Below, piece by piece: positions 1 through 5,268 of a stretch of DNA of 22,243 nt; positions within the stretch are counted from its first letter, which is position 1; the number at the start of each line of letters is the position of its first letter. Location: positions 1 to 22,243 of the forward strand of contig CATPCN010000446.1 in assembly GCA_955652855.1 (NCBI GenBank), read 5' to 3'. The notes below the pieces were generated by a model, which was given only the letters and a program-made list of their open reading frames with translations, was not told the DNA's origin and did no database searches. The position numbers and the translations under genes are program-made. The stretch is from an uncultured Chthoniobacterales bacterium (GTDB taxonomy: Bacteria; Verrucomicrobiota; Verrucomicrobiae; Chthoniobacterales; UBA10450).

Positions 1-365
1 TAGCGATTCACTGTCGCAGGACTCGATTCCCGCAGCTTGACGTCGGCGATCTGCGCAACCATGTCGCGGGTAATGCTGGACAGCTCCTTGTCGCGAAGAA
101 ACCGCTGCAACCAGCGAAGCTTTCGTTTGTCCTCTTCGTGGGTCGCCTTGTGTTGGGTTTCGACGAGCCACTTGTAGCCCGCATCATCCCACGTGTACTT
201 CGGCGTTTCCCCGAGTGCGTGCACTCGCCACGATTCCGCCTTTAGCTTATCGTGGAGTTCTTGCGCGCGTGCTTTATCGGCTGTGCCAGTAGAGCGTCTA
301 ATGCGCCCCCCGGCAGGCGTGGTGAAGCGAATCCACCACGTACGTCTGCGTTTGTAGAGTGACAT
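1..365 (-). CDS. Tyrosine-type recombinase/integrase, N-terminal 121 residues (runs off the left edge)
   Basis: Site-specific recombinase that would integrate or excise the element. I read it directly from the minus strand: ATG at 365-363, preceded by a strong ribosome site (AAAGGAG, 8 nt upstream), and an open frame to base 1. The protein begins MSLYKRRRTWWIRFTTPAGG, the beta-strand start typical of phage-like integrases (roughly residues 1-40). A helical SAM-like core-binding domain follows (about 55-121), ending in SPATVNR. The catalytic half is outside the window. It overlaps the upstream HTH frame by 124 nt. The N-half resembles the part missing from the integrase remnant at 12476, suggesting related families. 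Whether the gene is intact cannot be seen. Confidence 0.85.
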   Translation of the reverse strand, partial: MSLYKRRRTWWIRFTTPAGGRIRRSTGTADKARAQELHDKLKAESWRVHALGETPKYTWDDAGYKWLVETQHKATHEEDKRKLRWLQRFLRDKELSSITRDMVAQIADVKLRESSPATVNR

Positions 366-574
366 AGTCTTGACTCCTTTCCGGAAGTCACTCGCAACGC
401 TTGCCGAGGAGTAGCGTAGAACGAACGCACGTACTCGGCAAGGTCGTCTTCGATGAAGATCCAGGACCGACCAGGCTTTGCCCCCGGAATGGCGCCGCAT
501 TTCGCCCGGCGCCGAACTTCTTCCGGATGCATTCGCAAGACGGCGGCAGCTTCAGAGAGAGAAAGTGTGCGCAT
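242..574 (-). CDS. Helix-turn-helix DNA-binding protein (excisionase/AlpA-like)
   Basis: A 110-aa protein whose first 50 residues form a MerR/excisionase-type winged helix-turn-helix: MRTLSLSEAAAVLRMHPEEV, then a basic recognition segment and PGRSWIFIEDDLAEYV. Such proteins bind att or promoter DNA and act as recombination directionality factors or regulators of the integrase. The last ~40 residues are encoded in DNA that also encodes the start of the recombinase in another frame, so that tail may be unconstrained. The start ATG at 574 lies inside the end of the preceding small gene (23-nt overlap), suggesting translational coupling. Family assignment is by motif only. Confidence 0.75.
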   Translation of the reverse strand: MRTLSLSEAAAVLRMHPEEVRRRAKCGAIPGAKPGRSWIFIEDDLAEYVRSFYATPRQALRVTSGKESRLCHSTNADVRGGFASPRLPGGALDALLAQPIKHARKNSTIS

Positions 575-761
575 ATGCTCGGTGGACGAGCGCCTCGATG
601 TGCTTCGGCTTGAACCCCTGCGCCTGCAACCCCCGGAAGCCCATCTCGTGGAGCTGATCGGCGACGAGATCGAGGATGTTCTGCCGGTCGGCCTGGGTAG
701 CGTAGCTACCGTCGCGGTTATGACGGCAGATCTGTTTGAAGTCGTAGTTCAAGTCGCGCAC
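552..761 (-). CDS. Stand-alone integrase N-terminal domain (truncated or miniature protein)
   Basis: A 69-aa product from a GTG start at 761, chosen because the sequence VRDLNYDFKQICRHNRDGSY matches the usual first residues of the 'integrase domain-containing' family (Phage_integr_N type). It continues through the family's KPKHIEALV segment near residue 55 and then stops with HRAYAHTFSL. Full family members run about 300 aa, so only the N-terminal DNA-binding part is present. Its last 23 nt overlap the HTH gene and its first 13 nt overlap the upstream basic peptide. That arrangement is unusually tidy for a random deletion. It may be a retained small DNA-binding protein, or a pseudogene fragment. 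The frame is also open further upstream to 911, but that stretch is the shadow of the 51-aa peptide. Confidence 0.6.
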   Translation of the reverse strand: MRDLNYDFKQICRHNRDGSYATQADRQNILDLVADQLHEMGFRGLQAQGFKPKHIEALVHRAYAHTFSL

Positions 762-904
762 GGCTTCCCCTTGCGGGGCCGGTGAGAGGGAACTTGCGGA
801 AGCGTATCCATGGCTGCGATCTGTTCGAGCACCGCCGCCAGGCTGGCGAGCGACGGATCCACTTTCGGCTTGCGCTTGTGGCGCGCGATTCGTTTTCTCG
901 GCAT
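749..904 (-). CDS. Small basic peptide of 51 aa, first gene of the recombinase operon
   Basis: Read directly from the minus strand: ATG at 904-902, TGA at 751-749. The product begins MPRKRIARHKRKPKVDPSLA and has a Lys/Arg-rich N-terminus, a short amphipathic stretch (SLASLAAVLEQIAAM) and a basic, proline-rich end. A good ribosome site (AAAGGAG, about 8 nt before the ATG) precedes it, and no comparable site precedes the alternative start at 911 in the other frame. The stop overlaps the GTG of the integrase N-domain gene. I do not recognise a family. Composition suggests nucleic-acid binding, which is inference. It lies just downstream of the hairpin array on the minus strand. Confidence 0.55.
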   Translation of the reverse strand: MPRKRIARHKRKPKVDPSLASLAAVLEQIAAMDTLPQVPSHRPRKGKPCAT

Positions 905-1108
905 GCTTCAATCTCCTTTGCAGAACGTTTTAAAAGGTCGCCAGCGCGCGTTCTTTGCTGCCGCGGTGTCCAATCGAGTCAGGTAAGTGTTACTGCTCGC
1001 CTGGAGCGCCGTAGCGGCTCCAGTGGTAGACGCGAGCTACGGAGGACACCCCTCCGTGTTGTGCGGTTGGTTTGCTGCTCGCCGGCGCCGCACGGCGCCT
1101 GTTTGGCG

Positions 1109-1147
1109 TCGCGATGAGCGCTCCCCCGGGGGAGCGCTTGATCGCGA
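1109..1147. repeat. Largest palindrome of the array (22-bp perfect palindrome with flanking stem)
   Basis: The half-site AGCGCTCCCCC (1117-1127) is followed directly by its exact reverse complement (1128-1138). A second stem, TCGCGAT (1109-1115) with ATCGCGA (1141-1147), closes around it with only a 1/2-nt internal loop, giving 18 pairs in 39 nt. There is no T-run after it on either strand, so it is not an ordinary intrinsic terminator. Confidence 0.85.
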
Positions 1148-1252
1148 GAGTCATTCACCCAAGACTCGCGGAGTGCCGCTAAGGCACGTCTTTGCTTTCG
1201 ATCCGTTACGCGAATCATTCGGCGAGGAGCGTTGCGCTCATCGCAGCAGACG

Positions 1253-1282
1253 ACGTGGCGGCCTCGCGAGAGGCCGTCACGT
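1253..1282. repeat. Two-stem hairpin with GCGA loop
   Basis: ACGTG (1253-1257) pairs with CACGT (1278-1282) and GGCCTC (1260-1265) pairs with GAGGCC (1270-1275). A symmetric 2x2 internal loop (GC/GT) separates the stems. The apical tetranucleotide GCGA fits the GNRA class, stable if this is transcribed on the plus strand; the reverse complement, TCGC, would be a UNCG-like UCGC. Confidence 0.75.
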
Positions 1283-1343
1283 GGGTTCCGAGCCTTCGTC
1301 ATGCGAAGGAAGCCCGTTGACAGCGGCGCCGATGGTGGTATGA

Positions 1344-1384
1344 GCGCGTACGTCACTAGCGGTGGCCCGCTAGTAACGACGCGC
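1344..1384. repeat. Three-segment hairpin of 17 base pairs
   Basis: GCGCGT (1344-1349), CGT (1351-1353) and ACTAGCGG (1355-1362) pair in order with ACGCGC (1379-1384), ACG (1376-1378) and CCGCTAGT (1367-1374) around a TGGC loop. The only unpaired interior bases are A1350, C1354 and A1375. Such a long, interrupted but ordered stem looks more like a folded RNA or DNA helix than a protein operator. Confidence 0.8.
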
Positions 1385-1858
1385 GTGCGCAGCGTGGGTG
1401 CGTGCGCGCTACGGCCTCACGCCACGTCGTGTGGCGAGCTCAAGGCTCGCGGCACACGAGCGGCGCGAAGGCCTCGCGCAGCACGCACCGCGCTGAGGCG
1501 GCGCAATCCAGATGTAGCTCGGGGAGGCCCGGCGGCGCCTGCGATGGTTTGCATGCCCGCCGAGCTGGGGCAGGGCAACGCTCATGGCAGCGGGTCGACG
1601 CGATGGTCCCCGTCGCCTTGACGGGGATGCACGACGGTGAATACCGCCGCGCACGGAAACCACGCCGCTCCCGCCACCTTGAGGTTGCACCGAGACGTAC
1701 CGATCCCACGTCAAGCGCAGGACCTGAACGCCGCTGCAGACGCGTTAGCGTCCACGACCGAGGCAACCAAACGACATTGCTCGGTCTCTCTCGACGAACC
1801 CGGCGCTCGCATCAAGCACGAAACGCCGGGCCACCCCTCGCGGGATGTCTCCTGAGAC

Positions 1859-1966
1859 GCCGTCTCGAGGACGGCACACTTCGACTCCACCGTCTCAAGG
1901 ACGGCGAAACTTCTCTCCGACCGTCTTGGGGACGGCCATTACTACTCTCCGGCGTCTTGCGACGCC
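1859..1966. repeat. Four tandem hairpin units with a 30-31-nt period
   Basis: Hairpins start at 1859, 1890, 1921 and 1951, spacings of 31, 31 and 30 nt. Stems are GCCGTC/GACGGC, CCGTC/GACGG, CCGTC/GACGG and GGCGTC/GACGCC. Loops are TCGAG, TCAAG, TTGGG and TTGC. Linkers are pyrimidine-rich and end alike (GACTCCA, TCTCTCCGA, CTACTCTCC). The first and last stems differ from the middle ones by changes that keep pairing. It resembles a CRISPR array only superficially: the linkers are about 15 nt and the repeats are not identical. Confidence 0.75.
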
Positions 1967-2190
1967 CGCGCAGTCATGAGACTCACTGCGCCTTTCTCAC
2001 CCGAGACGCCTTGACGGCGTGCACGAAGCAATACGGATTGACCTCGCGCTCTACGAGTCCGAAGAAGACCCAACTGTCTTGATACTCGCCTTGCTGCAAC
2101 GCGGCCAGCTCACGTGCTTGCCTTCGTCGCCCGCGATGGGCAACCAGGATCGCAAGCTACCTGCACAGAGTGAGCACCATCATCGCGCCA

Positions 2191-2220
2191 TCGCCATTTG
2201 GGTTCAAGCCGAAATGGTGG
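2191..2220 (+). repeat. Hairpin with wobble pairs favouring plus-strand RNA
   Basis: CCATTT (2194-2199) pairs with AAATGG (2212-2217), with a 2-bp inner GG/CC stem. Extending outward on the plus strand gives G2193-U2218, C2192-G2219 and U2191-G2220. The two wobbles pair only if the plus strand is the RNA, because on the minus strand they become A-C mismatches. This is a weak orientation clue. Elsewhere the closing bases of the hairpins at 1890 and 1921 point the other way. Confidence 0.5.
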
Positions 2221-2386
2221 AAAAAGAGGGGGGCTTTCGGCATCAGCATGCCCCATGTTTGCCCAGGCGATGCCGCTTGAAAACCCAATAAGCGACAAAA
2301 AAGTCCCGCTTAACCCGCCATGGCTGTAGCCCTCGAGTGAGGCGAAAATTCGCGATACGCTCCGCCCCGACCCGATATATCCTCTG

Positions 2387-2407
2387 TCTTCGCGCAAAAG
2401 GCGAAGA
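2387..2407 (+). promoter_or_regulatory. Hairpin in the 5' region of the ABC substrate-binding gene
   Basis: TCTTCGC (2387-2393) and GCGAAGA (2401-2407) form a perfect 7-bp stem with a 7-nt A-rich loop, ending 30 nt before the GTG start at 2438. It is the last hairpin of the array and would sit in the leader of the downstream transcript. It could attenuate or stabilise that message. Function is inference. Confidence 0.45.
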
Positions 2408-2437
2408 TTGCGAACGCCGCTGCTTCGGGAGACAAGC

Positions 2438-3433
2438 GTGCAATTGCTACGCACATCGCGTTGTGTCTTTAGCGGATGCGTCGCGCTTATCGTTCTTGTC
2501 GCGGGCTCCGTCCTCGGCGCGCAGCCAGCGACCAAGCCATTCCGCATCGGATGGCTCGGCGCCTCCTCCGACGCGAGCCGCGGTGTCACCGAATTTCAAC
2601 AGGGGTTGCGCGACCTTCGCTATATCGAAGGTCAGAACATCGTCATCGAGTATCGCCAGTCGACTGGAAGCATCTCGCAGCTTGCCGAGCTCGCCGCGGA
2701 GCTGGCGCGCATCCCTGTAGACGTCATAGTCACGTCGGGAGAATCGCCTGCGCTTGCCGCGAAGCGAACAACCAAGTCGATTCCCATCGTCGCGATCGAC
2801 TTTGCGTGGGATCCCATCAAGGCGGGCCTCGTCGCCAGTCTCTCGAAGCCCGAAGGGAACCTGACCGGCCTCGCCTCGCAGAGCGACGAGCTGTGGCCCA
2901 AGCGCCTGGGCCTGCTCAGACAGGTTAAGCCGAAAACGACTCGGCTCGCCGTTCTGTGGAACCCGGGCAATCAGGGCAACGCGAGCTGCGTCGCCGAAAT
3001 CAGCGCTGGCGCCGCCGCGCTCGACATGGAAGTGCAGCCGCTGGAAGCGCGCGACGCGGCGTCGCTGGAGCGCGCGTTTGCGTCCATCGGAGCCACCTCA
3101 ACCGATGCACTTGCCATCTGCTGGGATAGTGCGACGCTGGCGAATGCACGTTCGATCGCCGAATTCGCGCTGAATCACCGACTTCCCACGGTGTCGCCGC
3201 TGCGCGAATACGTCGACGCCGGCGCGCTGATTTCCTATGGGCCAAGCCTCGCGGCGCAGCGTCGGCGTGCCGCGTATTACGTGGACAGGATTCTCAAGGG
3301 CGTAAAACCGGCGGGCCTACCGGTGGAACAGCCCACGCAGTTCGACCTGGTGGTCAACTTGACGACCGCTAAGAAACTGGGAATCGCGCTCCCGCCGACG
3401 ATCGCAGGGTTCGCGGACGACGTCGTTCAATAG
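2438..3433 (+). CDS. ABC transporter substrate-binding protein (ABC_sub_bind family), orphan
   Basis: A periplasmic solute-binding protein of the family common in betaproteobacteria. The GTG start at 2438 is preferred over the TTG at 2408: it has GGGAGA about 5 nt upstream and gives a clean signal peptide (MQLLRTSRC, a hydrophobic core, cleavage near VLGA-QPA around residue 28). The mature part starts FRIGWLGASSD, with family features EFQQGLRDLRYIEGQNI, PVDVIVTSGE near residue 95 and a C-terminal ...LLVVNLTTAKKLGIALPPT-type ending (here FDLVVNLTTAKKLGIALPPT). Length (331 aa) fits the family. No permease or ATPase gene is nearby, so it is an orphan; the ligand is unknown. It follows the hairpin array directly and precedes a small exported protein by only 9 nt. 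Confidence 0.9.
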   Translation: MQLLRTSRCVFSGCVALIVLVAGSVLGAQPATKPFRIGWLGASSDASRGVTEFQQGLRDLRYIEGQNIVIEYRQSTGSISQLAELAAELARIPVDVIVTSGESPALAAKRTTKSIPIVAIDFAWDPIKAGLVASLSKPEGNLTGLASQSDELWPKRLGLLRQVKPKTTRLAVLWNPGNQGNASCVAEISAGAAALDMEVQPLEARDAASLERAFASIGATSTDALAICWDSATLANARSIAEFALNHRLPTVSPLREYVDAGALISYGPSLAAQRRRAAYYVDRILKGVKPAGLPVEQPTQFDLVVNLTTAKKLGIALPPTIAGFADDVVQ

Positions 3434-3442
3434 GGAATCGCG

Positions 3443-3907
3443 ATGCGATTGTCGAAGACATTGTTTACCGGAATCCTCGTGGCGTCTTGCGTCTCGCCCG
3501 CCCTGGCGCAGACCAAAGTCGGTCAGCTGCTCGACAGCGGCGCGGTGAAGCTCTCTGCCGCAGACTTCAAGCAGCAGATCGTCGGCCGGTTCCTGGTGGG
3601 ACCGGGGCGCGGACAGCAGGTGATTACTTCTGCTCACGAGGTCGTGTATCTTGAGGATGGACGGATTCGCGGTTCGGGATCCGCTACGACACTCGGTGGA
3701 ATGAAGGGTGGCGGAATGAGCTTCGCCATCGAAGGGACATGGACGATCGACGAGCGCGACAGGATATGCGAGACCACCCGACTCGGCGACGTAGTCCTCG
3801 CGCCGAGGTGCCAGTTCTGGTTCAAACAATCCGACAAGTATTTTTTCGCCGATTCCGACTCGGATCGCAGTGCGCTCGTTACCGTCCGAACGGTGAAGAA
3901 AATATAG
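3443..3907 (+). CDS. Small exported protein of unknown function
   Basis: A 154-aa protein with a good Sec signal peptide (MRLSKTLFTGILVASCVSPALA-QTK, cleavage after residue 22). The mature part has a central Gly-rich beta segment (GSGSATTLGGMKGGG), then GTWTIDERDRICETT and APRCQFWFKQSDKYFF. The pattern W-x-D...C...CxFWxK with a YFF strand recalls small lipocalin-like secreted proteins (DUF995-like), which is only a loose resemblance. Two Cys residues in the mature part could form a disulfide. It starts 9 nt after the ABC binding protein with a GGGAA site 6-9 nt before the ATG, so the two are probably co-transcribed. A GCCCGC/GCGGGC hairpin at 3917-3930 lies just after the stop but lacks a T-run. 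Confidence 0.75.
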   Translation: MRLSKTLFTGILVASCVSPALAQTKVGQLLDSGAVKLSAADFKQQIVGRFLVGPGRGQQVITSAHEVVYLEDGRIRGSGSATTLGGMKGGGMSFAIEGTWTIDERDRICETTRLGDVVLAPRCQFWFKQSDKYFFADSDSDRSALVTVRTVKKI

Positions 3908-4088
3908 CGTCAGCGCGCCCGCCAGCGGGCCTGGCACTCGCCCGGAGGAGCTCCTCAACTAGCTTGGTTAAATCGCGCAGAACAACGAGATCGCTAGCGG
4001 ATAATGTTCGGCTCCTGCCGTCAGGCTAGAGCCTTACGCGCGAACGCGATAATTCGATCGGGCAACTCACTTCGAAAGGTGTCTGACT

Positions 4089-4313
4089 ATGGAAACGGAA
4101 CTGGAAAAACTGGAAGCGGAGGCGCTAAAGCTTTCCCCTGGCGAACGCGCTGCGCTCGCGCAGCGATTGCTAGCGAGCCTCGAAGAGGATACCGAAATTG
4201 AAGAAGCTTGGGCTGCGGAGGTTGAGCGTCGCGTCGCCGAGGTCGAGAGCGGCACAGTTCAACTCATCCCTATCGCCGAGGCGCTTGCGCAGGTCCGTGC
4301 TGCGCTCAAGTGA
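4089..4313 (+). CDS. Antitoxin of a type II toxin-antitoxin pair (addiction module component family)
   Basis: A 74-aa, very acidic, largely helical protein. The stretch LSPGERAALAQRLLASLEED (residues 15-34) is the hallmark of the 'putative addiction module component' family (Unstab_antitox). The C-terminus (VQLIPIAEALAQVRAALK) is the usual toxin-binding tail. It neutralises the toxin encoded immediately downstream and probably represses the operon. AAAGG lies about 10 nt before the ATG. The stop overlaps the toxin start (GTGA), the standard coupled order of antitoxin before toxin. Its place between the integrase operon and the attR repeat suggests a stabilisation module of the integrated element. 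Confidence 0.9.
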   Translation: METELEKLEAEALKLSPGERAALAQRLLASLEEDTEIEEAWAAEVERRVAEVESGTVQLIPIAEALAQVRAALK

Positions 4314-4603
4314 AGCTGGTCATAGTTCCAGCCGCACTTGACGAGTTGCGTGACGCAGCAGCTTTCTACGCCGCGACTGCGAATGTCGAGCTCGGACTGG
4401 CCTTCGTGGGTGAGTTTGAGCGAGCGGTGAACGTCATTCTGGCCAATCCCAAGATTGGCGTCGTGTTTCGAGGCGCGCTACGGCGCTACCTTCTTCGACG
4501 TTTCCCCTACAGCGTCATCTATCAGCCCACCGCTGAAGAGCTCCAGATTATCGCCGTCGCGCATCAGCGAAGGCGTCCGGGTTACTGGCCGCGTCGCAGC
4601 TAG
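4310..4603 (+). CDS. RelE/ParE-family toxin
   Basis: A 97-aa toxin of the RelE/ParE superfamily. It has an N-terminal strand and helix (KLVIVPAALDELRDAAAFYA), the middle motif RYLLRRFPYSVIYQ and the C-terminal AVAHQRRRPGYWPRR, all typical of ParE-like members. RelE proteins cleave mRNA on the ribosome while ParE inhibits gyrase. The FPY...YW pattern is common among ParE-type members, but the target cannot be settled from sequence. The GTG start overlaps the antitoxin stop, and length is normal for the family, so the toxin looks intact. Confidence 0.9.
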   Translation: MKLVIVPAALDELRDAAAFYAATANVELGLAFVGEFERAVNVILANPKIGVVFRGALRRYLLRRFPYSVIYQPTAEELQIIAVAHQRRRPGYWPRRS

Positions 4604-4740
4604 GCGTGCGGGGGACGTGGGCCAAAATTGTGCCAAGGCGAAACAAGAAGTCTTTGGAATCAGACAGGGTCAGATTGGGTTTGGAAAGCGGCAAGCATTG
4701 CAAGCAACTGATAATAAAGCGAACTAGAGTCTGGGCCTGC

Positions 4741-4787
4741 GACTTTTAATCCGTTGGTCGCCAGTTCGAGTCTGGCACGGCCTACCA
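4741..4787 (+). repeat. tRNA-Lys(UUU) 3' fragment, copy 1 (attachment site remnant)
   Basis: GACTTTTAATCCGTTGGTCG, then an intact T-arm (GCCAG-TTCGAGT-CTGGC), the acceptor 3' strand ACGGCCT and an encoded ACCA. It matches the anticodon loop to 3' end of a lysine tRNA with anticodon TTT; no matching 5' half precedes it (upstream is unrelated). That is what integration at the anticodon loop of a tRNA gene leaves at the distal end of an element. Read as attR of element 1. Confidence 0.85.
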
Positions 4788-4803
4788 ACCCAATCAAGAC
4801 GTT

Positions 4804-5187
4804 AGCGCTGAGCTAAGTTTGTCGACATGTGGCCACGGATGGGCCACGGATAAATCTAGCATCTCTTGAGTCCGGTTGGGTACACCGTTGGTCCGGATTC
4901 TTGTCCGCTCCCTGTTCTCGGGCATCTGTGACGGTGAGCAGAGGAAACTGCCCCAAGACCTTTCGGACAAATCGGCCCTGGACTGTAGCTTCGACGAAGA
5001 ACGACTTTACGTTTCTTGGACTAACTCTAAGGCCAAACCCCTTCAGGTATGCGTCCCTTACAAAGAGGTCGGCCTGCAATGCAGTGTTGGCTACCCTTTC
5101 TACTCGCGCATCGGTGAGCTGCGTATGGGATACGGATGAAGATCGCATGGCAAGGCTCCTTTACGGGAGCCCAGCGCTGAGCTAAGT
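4804..5187. repeat. 15-bp direct repeats near both ends of element 2 (4804-4818 and 5173-5187)
   Basis: AGCGCTGAGCTAAGT occurs at 4804-4818, 16 nt after the copy-1 tRNA fragment, and identically at 5173-5187, 35 nt before copy 2. Read on the minus strand it contains TTAGCTCAGC, identical to the D-arm of the tRNA-Lys at 12360. It may be an integrase arm-type site, or a leftover tRNA-like piece. The range given spans both copies. Confidence 0.6.
4813..5148 (-). pseudogene. P4-type integrase, N-terminal fragment
   Basis: The first ~78 residues are a clear Arm-DNA-binding (DUF4102-type) N-terminus of a P4-like tyrosine integrase: LTDARVERVA, FVRDAYLKGFGLRVSP, VKSFFVEATVQGRFVRKVLG and a final LTVTDARE. 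After that, near base 4914, homology stops and an unrelated 33-residue tail runs to a chance stop. More than 250 residues, including the core-binding and catalytic domains, are missing, so it is dead. The start retains a strong ribosome site (AAAGGAG, 7 nt before ATG at 5148). The fragment faces tRNA copy 1, the usual integrase orientation. The tail region holds a tandem GGCCACGGAT duplication (4831-4840, 4842-4851). Confidence 0.85.
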
Positions 5188-5222
5188 GATTGGATGGAAT
5201 GCCTATTTTTCTGATCTCCGAA

Positions 5223-5268
5223 ACTTTTAATCCGTTGGTCGCTGGTTCAAGTCCAGCACGGCCTACCA
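5223..5268 (+). repeat. tRNA-Lys(UUU) 3' fragment, copy 2 (attachment site remnant)
   Basis: ACTTTTAATCCGTTGGTCGC followed by a T-arm (GCTGG-TTCAAGT-CCAGC) and CACGGCCTACCA. It shares the anticodon-loop core and acceptor end with copy 1, but its T-stem has different bases that still pair. There is no 5' half. Read as the right attachment site of element 2. The next 215 bp (5269-5485) hold no gene or clear promoter, and the pilus operon starts after them. Confidence 0.85.

Larger units (their letters stand above)
1003..2407. other. Hairpin array: about 30 short inverted repeats in a gene-free 1.4-kb region
   Basis: No plausible gene lies here, but inverted repeats follow one another almost without gaps. 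Perfect stems (outer coordinates; stem/loop): 1003-1021 (5/9), 1039-1057 (7/5), 1084-1099 (7/2), 1117-1138 (11/0), 1173-1187 (5/5), 1227-1239 (5/3), 1260-1275 (6/4), 1293-1309 (6/5), 1355-1374 (8/4), 1420-1436 (6/5), 1435-1449 (5/5), 1463-1479 (6/5), 1516-1566 (7, long loop), 1608-1626 (7/5), 1694-1712 (5/9), 1739-1752 (5/4), 1756-1786 (7/17), 1799-1830 (7/18), 1859-1875 (6/5), 1890-1904 (5/5), 1921-1935 (5/5), 1951-1966 (6/4), 1968-1991 (7/10), 2006-2020 (5/5), 2133-2153 (5/11), 2194-2217 (6 plus inner 2), 2239-2252 (5/4), 2289-2312 (TAAGC/GCTTA plus inner GAC/GTC), 2387-2407 (7/7). Eleven or more loops are exactly 5 nt. It could be a long structured RNA, a folded-DNA recombination or replication site, or a decayed repeat cluster. 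Confidence 0.7.
1..4787. mobile_element. Inferred integrative element 1 in a tRNA-Lys gene (left end outside window)
   Basis: Inferred boundaries. A tyrosine recombinase gene reads leftwards off the window edge, as integrases beside a tRNA target usually do. The right boundary is the tRNA-Lys 3' fragment ending at 4787, which would be attR. Inside lie the recombinase operon, the hairpin array, an orphan ABC substrate-binding protein, a small exported protein and a toxin-antitoxin pair. No conjugation, replication or capsid genes are seen, so it would be a small mobilizable or satellite-type element, or a decayed one. The prediction is an intact tRNA-Lys(UUU) gene on the plus strand just left of base 1. 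The left end was not seen, so the extent is a hypothesis. Confidence 0.5.
4788..5268. mobile_element. Deleted integrative element 2 between two tRNA-Lys 3' fragments
   Basis: The 480 bp between the two tRNA-Lys fragments contains only the first quarter of a P4-type integrase and two copies of a 15-bp repeat. The integrase reads leftward toward copy 1, the same polarity as the integrase at the left edge of the window. This is the expected remnant of a second element stacked in the same tRNA gene and then lost by internal deletion. The extent follows from the repeats. Confidence 0.7.

Noticed and set aside
1859..2020. A CRISPR array.
   Set aside because: Repeats are not identical, are only about 16 nt, linkers are about 15 nt and similar to each other, and no cas gene is nearby.
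979..2082. Several open frames of 110-226 codons across the hairpin array (979-1356 minus, 987-1343 plus, 1232-1621 plus, 1402-2082 plus).
   Set aside because: Translations are Arg/Ser/Ala-rich and patternless, no ribosome sites are present, and frames on both strands overlap each other. This is expected for GC-rich non-coding DNA full of inverted repeats.
1983..2154. A minus-strand frame ending ...WVFFGLVEREVNPYCFV... that looks fairly protein-like.
   Set aside because: It opens right after a TAG and has no ATG, GTG or TTG start or ribosome site. It could be the tail of a destroyed gene, but cannot be supported as a gene.
2110..2589. A 159-codon minus-strand frame across the end of the array and the start of the ABC gene.
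   Set aside because: It overlaps a well-supported gene on the other strand, and its translation has no motif.
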